From a virus, in IMG/VR virus record IMGVR_UViG_3300006565_000008, positions 1 to 41,324 of that record: DNA of 41,324 bases. One strand, written 5' to 3'. The notes beneath the pieces were generated by a model that was given only the letters and a program-made list of their open reading frames with translations, made no database searches and was not told the DNA's origin. This document shows positions 1 through 8,900 of this stretch, piece after piece. A program made the translations under genes and the position numbers. Position 1 is the stretch's first letter; each line of letters opens with the position of its first letter.

Positions 1-493
1 CAGTAGGTTCAACAGTAGAGGGTTTTCCGTTAGGATCGCTAGGGGAAGTACCATTATAGATGCACTTATAGACTTGATATTGTGAATTCACAACATAAAA
101 ATCTGCATCATATAGTTTAGTAGCACCAGAGGAAGCAGTCTTACTTGGAGAATAGTTATGACGATACATGTCATAAGTAAAACCCAAACCACCTGTAGTT
201 TCTTCAGGAGAAACCCAGTCAATTCTACGAACAACCTGAACTGTATCAGCAGCAAGAACTCTCTTAAGAGAGATCATGTCATCATACGAGTTAGAAAACT
301 CTGAAAATGAGTCCACTGCCTGTGGGGGTGCGTTCTCATTGTCCCAAGGTTGGGATCTTCCAATAAAAACATAAAGTCTATCTCGATTAGAACCTGCTGC
401 AGAATCGCTCTGAGTTGCATCTGGTCCTTCAAGTGCTTTGATGAATTTCCTCGCTGAAAAAATTCTAAATTGATCAGTTAATAGGGCTGCCAT
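1..493 (-). CDS. 8: Baseplate wedge protein gp8-like (N-terminal 164 residues, cut by window edge)
   Basis: The frame starts at an ATG at 493 and runs off the left edge with no stop, so only the N-terminal half is visible. The start reads MAALLTDQFRIFSARKFIKA. It is followed by a segment with VFIGRSQPWDNE at about residue 42, an aspartate/serine stretch, RRIDWV near residue 90 and YKCIYNG near residue 145. T4 gp8 (334 aa) has the same series: an FGRSEPW motif, a VIPRRDW motif and a YRCL motif at similar spacing. gp8 dimers form part of the T4 baseplate wedge with gp7, gp10, gp6, gp25 and gp53. The position downstream of gp6 and the gp7-like gene matches T4 order. A late-promoter-like CATAAATA lies 27 nt upstream. 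An AGGA sits very close to the ATG, so the ribosome site is weak. The assignment rests on remembered motif similarity. Confidence 0.82.
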   Translation of the reverse strand, partial: MAALLTDQFRIFSARKFIKALEGPDATQSDSAAGSNRDRLYVFIGRSQPWDNENAPPQAVDSFSEFSNSYDDMISLKRVLAADTVQVVRRIDWVSPEETTGGLGFTYDMYRHNYSPSKTASSGATKLYDADFYVVNSQYQVYKCIYNGTSPSDPNGKPSTVEPT

Positions 494-519
494 GTCCTAG
501 GTACTATTGTCCTCTTGTT

Positions 520-527
520 TATTTATG
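520..527 (-). promoter_or_regulatory. Late-promoter-like element CATAAATA before gp8
   Basis: The minus strand reads CATAAATA, one base from the T4-type late consensus TATAAATA. It lies 27 nt from the gp8 ATG and just past the stop of the 1380-residue gene. The same spacing is seen before gp25. Confidence 0.5.
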
Positions 528-528
528 C

Positions 529-3500
529 CTATTTGGAACGAACGGTTGATAAATACTCAATGCTCTTAATTCTATACTGTGCTCCGTTATTTCCAGAGAC
601 CTTTTCACCACCCATAATTGCATATCCAACAGCACCAGAACCTGTGGTATCTCCACCAGCATTAGTGAATGTAATTGTTGGGTGTAAATTATATGAGTTG
701 TCTATACTCTGCACATAACCATATCCACCATTTGTAATGGTAATTCCTCCAACTTGGTCGCCAGCAACTGTCATAGTAACTGTTCCTGTTGCCTGTATAT
801 CACCAATAGATTCAAATGCCACTGTTGGTGTTGCGGAATAGTTTGTTCCTGCATTTTGAATTACAACATCAACAATCGTGCTATTCTCAGCAAATTTATA
901 TAGATATCCAGCTTCTCCAACATTAACATCACCAGTGTTGAATGCAGTGACATCCTTTAACTGAAGAACTTTATTTGATAAATCCCAAGAAACTACTGTT
1001 CCTCTAACACCAGATGTATCTCCAGTAACAATTTCATTAACACTAAAGTTTTGACCATTACCATCCAAAGCATCCAAAGTTATATTAACAAGAGCATTGT
1101 GCTCTCTTCCTTCACTAAGTCCACCTGCTATGGCAATATTTGCATATCTAAATGGTACATTAGCATCTTTGACGCTATCACCAACTTGTAATAATGTAGT
1201 ATTTGTTCCACCTTGCGTTTCTTCAATACCATAAAGAGAACTGTAAATACCACCATCCAAACTAATTTGATTCTCATACTCAGTTGATGTATTAACTAGA
1301 TCAGGTATACCATCACCAGCACCCTCATTTTCTAGAATATCTTGGAATTCTTTATCCTGAAGAGTTGAAATTGGATTTGTAAGAGTTATAATTGTAGATC
1401 CTAATACAGTAAGAACAACATGTGGAGAATCAAGAGCACCAGATGCACCAGCAACACCAGCATCAAATTGAACTGTAGCTTCTTCACTAGATGGAATACC
1501 ACCATCAATAAATGCTAATTCGTCAATTTCAAATGTTAATAGTAGTTCTCTAGTGCTGGCATTCCAATCATAAACTTTAGCAACTTTATTACTAGCACTT
1601 TCAACTCTACGAATTACTCGATCACCAATATTGAATTTATATGTAGAAATACCATTATCATCATTTTGACCATCATCAAGAATAACCCTCTGGTCATAAT
1701 TAAAGTTTACACCTCTAGTAATACCAGCAAATTTTTCATCTGTTTTACTAGTATATGCAATAGTTTCATAGTCTAAAATAAATTCACCAGATCCAGGAAA
1801 AGCACCAGTATTTGATACATAAATTTCACTAGCAGATGTAGTTACATTTTTAGTAAGACCAGTCAAGTAAATATTTTTAGCATTATATGCCTGACGAGCT
1901 CTAGTCTTACGTTTAAGATTTACCAATCTCGTAAATATTACATTTGGTGGAGTTGTATACCCACTACCTTGATCAGTTACAGTAATGCCTGTAATCTGAC
2001 CCTGATCGATTGTAGCAAATGCTTTTGCTCCAATACCACTTCCACCAGTCAAAAGAACATATGGAGGTTCCTGATAGAATTCTCCAGGATCTGCAATAGC
2101 AATTGAAGTAACCTTTCCAGTAGTATTGATTTTTGCAGATCCTTGAGCGTCCTGACCTCCTCCTCCTTCAAAAACCATGGTAGGAGCACTACTATAACTT
2201 CTACCAGAATTTAATAATGTTAAACCTGTAACTGTCTGCACTGTAGATGTTCCAGTAGCACCAGATCCTTCACCACCTAATATTCTTGCCTTTGTAGTAT
2301 TATAATAATTATCACCATTCTTAGTCATCTTAACATAAGCTATTGCTCCACTATCATTAAGTACAACGTCTCCAGCAGCACCATCAGGAAAATCTGATAG
2401 AACTTCTGGAACAGAATTTCCCTCAAATAGTGGTGTACCGTAAAATTTACGTCCAATAACATATGGATAAACAGGATTTCCACTGCTATCCTCTGTCATA
2501 AAATATGCATATGTACCATTTGGATAGTCTGGAGTTACTGCAAACTTTCCATTAAATTCATCAAGAGTTCCAACACTAGAATCGTAAATATAATCTTGTA
2601 CCAAATCACCTAAAATATAACCACTTTGAACAGTTCTTAATCCCAAACCACTAGTTTGATATCCAAAAATGTATAACGCATCAGGTGCTGTTGCTGGAAC
2701 AACAATTTGAATTCTTCTTTGGGTTGCTGCGTTAAATCCAGCAATATATGCAGCATAAGTTACTGTAGAACCATCTAATGTGTATGTAACACCTAATTCA
2801 TACAAATATGAAGTGGTTCCGATACTACTAGAAGGATGCCATCCACCATCAGTTTCTGAAAATAATAAAAACTCACCATTATTAGAAGCATCATCCTGAT
2901 TGAAAATAAAAGTTTTTCCTCTACCTAAAGATAAGAAATTAGGTCTAGAACCACCAAATAAAAATTCTCCATTAGAAACTGTTACATTATAAGTGGTTGT
3001 ACCAGTCGTATTTACAGCAGGTCTTGCACCAGGAAGTTCTGTAGTAGTTCTTAATCGATGTGAAGATACTTGCCTTACAGCAGTACCACTGGAATTATAT
3101 CCCCAAGGACCATAAATGGGATATCCATCATAGGATATACCAAGAATTTTAGAGTGTCCATCACTACGACGACTATAATCTAAAGTTCCACCAGATCCAT
3201 AATAATTTTCAATATAATAATTATTGGTTGGTGTATGATCCTCAATTGTAGGATCTAATGTCATATATCCTTCATCTCCCTCATACCCAGACATATATCT
3301 GTGATTCTTACAGTAATAATAAATTCTACTATTTTCATCACCATTCATTATGAATAAAGGTTTAAACTCATTTTCATAATCTGTAGCTGGTGCTGAAGAT
3401 GCTCCAGTACTTGTGTAGTAAAGAGTTCCAGGAGGATCATTAAGTGTACCATCAGCAGTTGTACTAAACTGCATTGGATGTTGCATTCCACCTGCATTAT

Positions 3501-4671
3501 TTGATGAATCACTTTGATTCCAAATAATCAAATAATTTCTCTGAACCTTAATATCTTGTGGTGCAAAGTAATATTGTCCAGGAACAAATGTTCCAAATTC
3601 TGATGCATCTGGACCAAAATCAATATAGAAAACTCCATTAGTAAGTAATACAGGATCATCAGATATTTTGAATGAAAATCCTGTAGAACCTAAACATACG
3701 TCATTCTTAGCGAAAGAAGACCCAGTAAGTTGTCTCAAATAAACTCTAGTTACAACATTACTACCATTTCTTACTACCTTAGAAATTTCTCCAGAGGCAT
3801 TACCACCAATTTCATCAATAGTTCTACCTACAGCAACTGTTCCGAGTGTTTCATCAACACTTGTAACATCAAGAACAATATTATCCATCTCAACCTTTAT
3901 ATTCCACGTAAATTGTTGGAATTTTCCCCATTCAAAAACACCATTTCCAAGTTTAAATTCATCAATAGTTTTATTTGAGTGATAATATCTTACATTTCCT
4001 TCAGTTACCGTATCATAAACACTATTACTTTTAACATAATCATATTTTACCGAATCGATGGCAAAGTTAGTTGGTGCATTTCCTGTGGTTCCCCATTCTG
4101 GTGTATGTAAAAGACCACCGTTAGCAAAAATGCCAAGTACTTTGTTATCTTGTTCTGTCCTAACAGTAGGATGAGGTACATCTTTACCTCCTCTATAGAT
4201 GAATGTTTGATCAAAACTTCTATCAATTAATGGTCCACCACCAGGTGCTGCTTCTTCCAGAATGTAAGTAGGTTTAGGGTGATTATCAGATTGTATACGA
4301 AGTCTATCTGTATCTGCATTAAAGGTTCCTGAAGCTAAAGAGTTTGGATGATTTTGCCAAATTCTATTAATATCAAAAGAATTTATAACATTTGGTGTTT
4401 CTTGTTCTGGGAAAAACTGTAATCTTAGAGGATCATAACCTCGACCTCTTTCAAGAACTCTTACATGAATAATTTGTCCAGAATCAGAATCAATAATAGG
4501 ATACAATAATGCATCTGTATCTGGTGTCCCACAACCAGATATAGTTAATCGTGGTGGATTTGCTGAATCATATCCAGATCCACCGTCTAATACTCGTATT
4601 GCACGTACCCCAAAATTCTCATCAAAAATTGGTTTGATGGAGGCACCTGTACCTGGAACAGTTCTAGTCAT
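529..4671 (-). CDS. Large fibre/baseplate-associated protein with cupredoxin-like and YHYH domains (1380 aa)
   Basis: This is a structural protein, probably part of a tail fibre or a baseplate decoration. Residues 1-80 hold GGSGY-type beta repeats. Around residues 350-470 is a cupredoxin-like domain: His398 (in QHPMQF) and then Cys454-x2-His457-x2-Met460, followed by a glycine. This is the order and spacing of type-1 copper ligands. A YHYH domain follows, with HSKILGISYDGYPIYGPWGY near residue 507 and its second half (TPDYPNGTYAYF) near residue 710. About 110 residues are inserted between the halves and look like a second, ligand-less cupredoxin fold. From about residue 780 to the end there are more GxGY repeats. 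The gene starts 5 nt after the stop of the 406-aa gene. No clear Shine-Dalgarno precedes it, so coupling to the upstream gene is likely. The domain names come from motif reading and the function in infection is unknown. Confidence 0.85.
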   Translation of the reverse strand: MTRTVPGTGASIKPIFDENFGVRAIRVLDGGSGYDSANPPRLTISGCGTPDTDALLYPIIDSDSGQIIHVRVLERGRGYDPLRLQFFPEQETPNVINSFDINRIWQNHPNSLASGTFNADTDRLRIQSDNHPKPTYILEEAAPGGGPLIDRSFDQTFIYRGGKDVPHPTVRTEQDNKVLGIFANGGLLHTPEWGTTGNAPTNFAIDSVKYDYVKSNSVYDTVTEGNVRYYHSNKTIDEFKLGNGVFEWGKFQQFTWNIKVEMDNIVLDVTSVDETLGTVAVGRTIDEIGGNASGEISKVVRNGSNVVTRVYLRQLTGSSFAKNDVCLGSTGFSFKISDDPVLLTNGVFYIDFGPDASEFGTFVPGQYYFAPQDIKVQRNYLIIWNQSDSSNNAGGMQHPMQFSTTADGTLNDPPGTLYYTSTGASSAPATDYENEFKPLFIMNGDENSRIYYYCKNHRYMSGYEGDEGYMTLDPTIEDHTPTNNYYIENYYGSGGTLDYSRRSDGHSKILGISYDGYPIYGPWGYNSSGTAVRQVSSHRLRTTTELPGARPAVNTTGTTTYNVTVSNGEFLFGGSRPNFLSLGRGKTFIFNQDDASNNGEFLLFSETDGGWHPSSSIGTTSYLYELGVTYTLDGSTVTYAAYIAGFNAATQRRIQIVVPATAPDALYIFGYQTSGLGLRTVQSGYILGDLVQDYIYDSSVGTLDEFNGKFAVTPDYPNGTYAYFMTEDSSGNPVYPYVIGRKFYGTPLFEGNSVPEVLSDFPDGAAGDVVLNDSGAIAYVKMTKNGDNYYNTTKARILGGEGSGATGTSTVQTVTGLTLLNSGRSYSSAPTMVFEGGGGQDAQGSAKINTTGKVTSIAIADPGEFYQEPPYVLLTGGSGIGAKAFATIDQGQITGITVTDQGSGYTTPPNVIFTRLVNLKRKTRARQAYNAKNIYLTGLTKNVTTSASEIYVSNTGAFPGSGEFILDYETIAYTSKTDEKFAGITRGVNFNYDQRVILDDGQNDDNGISTYKFNIGDRVIRRVESASNKVAKVYDWNASTRELLLTFEIDELAFIDGGIPSSEEATVQFDAGVAGASGALDSPHVVLTVLGSTIITLTNPISTLQDKEFQDILENEGAGDGIPDLVNTSTEYENQISLDGGIYSSLYGIEETQGGTNTTLLQVGDSVKDANVPFRYANIAIAGGLSEGREHNALVNITLDALDGNGQNFSVNEIVTGDTSGVRGTVVSWDLSNKVLQLKDVTAFNTGDVNVGEAGYLYKFAENSTIVDVVIQNAGTNYSATPTVAFESIGDIQATGTVTMTVAGDQVGGITITNGGYGYVQSIDNSYNLHPTITFTNAGGDTTGSGAVGYAIMGGEKVSGNNGAQYRIKSIEYLSTVRSK

Positions 4672-4676
4672 TTATA

Positions 4677-5897
4677 TTAGTTTAATATATTGATAGTGCC
4701 ATTCATAAGAGAATGAGCAGTGCATTGATAATAAAGAACGTTTGGACAATTCATAGGAACAGTCCAATAAAGAATACTTGTTCCACTACCAGATTGACCA
4801 TCTGTAAATGGAGTACCACTCAATCCTTGAGTACTTTGAATTCTAAATGGGTGGTTAGTACCAGTTTGGTTATTAAATGCGTATGTCATGCCTCGCATAA
4901 CATACAATGTTGGATCTTCCGTAGCTCCAGAAAATCCAGGACCGTCAAATGTATAGTGATTAGCACCACTAGCACCCAATTCCCACCAAGTCATAGGACT
5001 GCGAGTTACAACCCAGTCAGTTCCATTCCAATATAAAGAATCTCCCTGAGTAATAGAAGGTACATCAGTATCAGTTAATGCATTAAAAGTTGTAGTTAAA
5101 GTTCCATTAAACGCAACTGTAACTGTATCACCAGAAATAGAAGTTACAATATCATTTCCACCAGCTATAGTAAGTGTGTCTGTGACGGAATTGGCAGTTG
5201 TAGATCCAGTATCACCAGCAACCGAGGCAAATAAATTTTGTAAACTCGCACCAGCAGCATCATCACCAGGAATAAACTTACTTCCACTAGCACTCCACTT
5301 TAAAACTTGTCCATCTGCAATTGGAGTGGATGTAATATCAATATCATTTAAAAGATTAACACTAGAATACTCAGTAATAAGTTTTGCTCTTACATCACCA
5401 GCACCACCAGCAGTGATGTTAATATTCACATAAGGATTATCATCACCATCAACCGTAAAGAAATAACCAGTATTAGTAGCTGCAGGTGCATTACCAAGAG
5501 CAGTATACTCGTTTTTATAGGAAATAGTTGATCCTACACTAACACCTCCAGTAGCACCGTCAAAGGTAGTAGTTTGACTTCCAGCACTGATAAGAACATC
5601 CCCATTTCCATTAGGAGCAATATTAATATTCCCATTTGAAGAAGAAATAATACTATTTCCAGCAACATCTAATGCAGAAGTTAATGCATTATAATTACCA
5701 GCAACAAAATTAGTTCCATTATATTTCAATACTTGGCCAGTAGCTGGATTGGAAAGATCTATGCTTAATGAAGCATTGTTTCCAAGGGCAGTATATATTT
5801 CATTAAAATTATCATTAATTTTATCACCGCCACTTCTCAGCGTATCACCTGTATTATCATTAGCTGTAGTACCAATGTTTAGGGATTGTTTAGCCAT
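4677..5897 (-). CDS. Short tail fibre-like protein with C-terminal cupredoxin-like domain (406 aa)
   Basis: The N-terminus (SLNIGTTANDNTGDTLRSGG, then KINDNFNEIYTALG) is of a type I associate with virion-attachment ends of marine T4-like phage fibre proteins. The middle is Asn/Thr/Gly-rich and beta-like, with repeated DTDVPS and GQVLKW type phrases. Residues 300-406 form a cupredoxin-like domain: a strand LYVMRGMTYAFNN, then His349 (NHPF), and near the C-terminus Cys392-x2-His395-x2-Met398 followed by NGTINI. That is the plastocyanin/pseudoazurin type-1 copper ligand set in the right order. The gene lies between the giant gp7-like gene and the 1380-aa gene, and has its own TATAAATA late promoter 21 nt upstream. 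No signal peptide is visible. The fibre role is inferred from its N-terminus and position. Copper binding is inferred from the ligands. Confidence 0.85.
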   Translation of the reverse strand: MAKQSLNIGTTANDNTGDTLRSGGDKINDNFNEIYTALGNNASLSIDLSNPATGQVLKYNGTNFVAGNYNALTSALDVAGNSIISSSNGNINIAPNGNGDVLISAGSQTTTFDGATGGVSVGSTISYKNEYTALGNAPAATNTGYFFTVDGDDNPYVNINITAGGAGDVRAKLITEYSSVNLLNDIDITSTPIADGQVLKWSASGSKFIPGDDAAGASLQNLFASVAGDTGSTTANSVTDTLTIAGGNDIVTSISGDTVTVAFNGTLTTTFNALTDTDVPSITQGDSLYWNGTDWVVTRSPMTWWELGASGANHYTFDGPGFSGATEDPTLYVMRGMTYAFNNQTGTNHPFRIQSTQGLSGTPFTDGQSGSGTSILYWTVPMNCPNVLYYQCTAHSLMNGTINILN

Positions 5898-5917
5898 TAC
5901 TCACTACTTTTTTTAGT

Positions 5918-5925
5918 TATTTATA
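5918..5925 (-). promoter_or_regulatory. Late promoter TATAAATA (exact) before the 406-aa fibre gene
   Basis: The minus strand reads TATAAATA exactly, overlapping the TAA stop of the giant gene. It is 21 nt from the ATG of the 406-aa gene, which would leave a leader of roughly 10-15 nt. An exact match in one of the few non-coding gaps supports T4-type late transcription from this point. Confidence 0.7.
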
Positions 5926-8900
5926 GGATCTCTGGATCTACTAGTTCTTCACCATATAGTGAAAGATCTGGTGGAGTCCAATCTGAAGGAACTGTTGTTT
6001 CAACATCGACTCCAGGATCTTGATATCCAGAACCAACATTAGTAACCGTAACTCCTGCAATACCAACAAGTGCCTTCACCTGACCTTCAAATCCAGAGAT
6101 AGAATCTAATCTTACAACGGGTCTAGATGTATATCCAGATCCACCAGATGTTACACTAACCCTATCAATATATCCACTAGTTAAGACTGCCGTTGCATTT
6201 GCATTTTGTCCAAAGACAGATCCAAGATAATCAAATGTGATCAATGAGTTTGAAGATTCAATAACAGCAACTTCACGATCACTTACCTCACCTTCAATAT
6301 CAATAAAGTCTCCTGCTTCAACTGGTGGTACAACTACATCAGCATCAACGTCTGCCTCAGAACCCACATAAGAGAATCCTACAAATGTTGATCCAAAACG
6401 AGGAACTTCAGAGAATATAATTCTAGAACCAACAAGTTCAAAACCAACACCAGGTTCCTGAAGAACACCATTAACAGAAATAATAATATTATTTTCTGGT
6501 CGAATAGTAGACGATTGAACACCATCAGTAAGTGTAAGCGAGTAGAAAATATCATCACGCTTAAGGTTGAATGATTGACGTAAAGAATCAAATTCAAATC
6601 CAATATCATCCAATTGTCTCAATTTACCAAGATAGAATCCTGTAAACGATGCACCAAGTTCAGGTGCTTCACTAAACTGAATTTTATCAGAGAATGCTGT
6701 ATATGCATTTCCTGCTCCAGGAGGTTGTAAAATACCATTTACAAAGACCATCATGTGACCTTCAGGATCAGGAAGGTATTGCAAACCATTGTTAGTAGTT
6801 AGATTAAATGTGGTTTGAGTTCCATCAAATCCCTTAAAGAATCTCTTAGTCCTTGCTTTAAGAACTTTTTTACCAATAGATGCAGATCTATAATTATCTC
6901 CTCCTCGGAGACCATCTCTTGCACTAAAGGTTCCATTAACGTTAGTGAGATATAATCTCTTATTAATAGAAATATCACGAATTTCCTGAATACGAGCAGA
7001 AGCTGCACCAGCAACACTCAAATCTCCATTAACAGCGGCTTTTCCAACTAAGGTTACATTACTAGTTGAATAATCACCAACACTATCACCAGTTCCTATT
7101 GTTCCCTCAACAGGAACATAATAAATGTAATTATTGACTGAATCATATTCAGTTATAATACCATAATTATCAGTATCCTGACCGTCATTAACGATACGAT
7201 AAAGTCTATTACCAACAGTGAAAGTAGTTAAATTAGAATCTACAGTTACAGTTAATCTCACATGACCAATAGATGCAACTTTGTCTCCTACTTTAACATC
7301 AAGACCATTAGTTTTCTTAACATCTAAGTATATTTTAGAAGAATTAGGATAAACAACAGATGTTGTTTCAAGAGATCCAAGAAGAGATGCCGTATCAACA
7401 GTTAGTTTTCCTCCAGTATTATCAAGAACTGCTGCAGAATTAATAGTATAAGAAACAGGTTCTGCAGTTTTGTTACTTGTAAATCCTTGGAATGCAATAT
7501 TTTCAACAAAGTTACCTTTAACATCAATGAGATGCATTCTATTTTCAATCGCACTAATTTGTGCAAGTGTTGTATTTGCTATACCTTGAATTACATCCGT
7601 AACTTGCCATGTTCCTGCGGTTACAGCAACATCGAGATACTTATAATTATCATCTTCATGGAAACCATATACAACACCAGTAATTCCAGAATCACCTTGC
7701 TTCTGTACAGATTCATTCATTGTGAATGGACCATCTGTAATATTTCCATCAATTCTAAATCTCTGATAAACTTTAGCAACCTTTGCTTCATTTAAAGTAA
7801 GTTGTTGAATTTCTGCAGAGACATCAGATGTAACAGAGTAAGCATAATCAGATTGAACTATTTCACCACTAATTCCAACAGGAACAACAATATCACCATA
7901 GAATTTAGTTAATGTAGGTAATGCATTATTTCCAGTAATTGTAGTGTAATGTTCATTATCTTTCAATTGTCCAGAAATTATATCCAAACTAGATCCAATT
8001 AATGCCATCGCTGTATCTGGATTATAATATGCAGAACTAGCACTATCATAGAATGCATAGAAACTTGCAGCTGGTGAAGGACTTACCAAAGTATTGGTAA
8101 GTGCTTGTCTCATATATTCTCTCAAAAGATCTAATGCAAATGTTTTGATATTATACTCTGCATTTGTATAGAATTCAGTTCCAAGAACAGAAACATATGT
8201 TCCTAGTGATTTTGTAGTAAGTTTAGCACCCCAAAGATATAAACCAGTTCCACCAGCACCAGTCCAATCTAATAAACCAGTATTACTAAGAACACTAATT
8301 CTATTTTTCAGAGTACTAAATCCATATCCAACATCTACCGTCATGTATAATCTATACCATCCATCACCAAGAGGAATAGATCCATGTGCAGAAACATTTA
8401 CACCACTAGTAACAAAGAGACTAGCAACTTCACCTGTGTTTAGATTTACACTAAAGTGTGCATTTTCAGTTCCAGAATCTAAGAATACTGTAAATCTAAC
8501 TCGATTATTTTCTCCTTGTTTCACAAAGAATGAAGATGTGAATGTTTGTGTTGCATTATTAGCACCAGTATCAAATGTTTCTGTATCGGCATCCCATTTA
8601 ATTGTATCAGTATCAAAGGTGTCGAATGATGTTAAGTTATAAGATCTTTCAATCTTATGCTCACCAGCACTTGCAGCAACTACAAGTTTTTCAGATGTTA
8701 GTGTAGAATCTGGACTAATTGCTGCATTATTAGTAACTGTTACAAGAGATGTTGCCCAATTTTGATCAAACACTTCAGGATTGACCCAAAGATTTGTATT
8801 ATTTGCAGAACCTTGAATTAAAGAAGATACGTCATTTTTAGCATTTTCAATAGTCTTTACATTACTGTAATTGTTATACCATTCATGTGCTGCAGTAATA

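Noticed and set aside
4669-4676. TATAAATG on the minus strand before the 1380-aa gene
   Set aside because: It is one base from the late consensus but contains the start codon itself, so a transcript from it would begin inside the gene. Translation from the preceding message is more likely.
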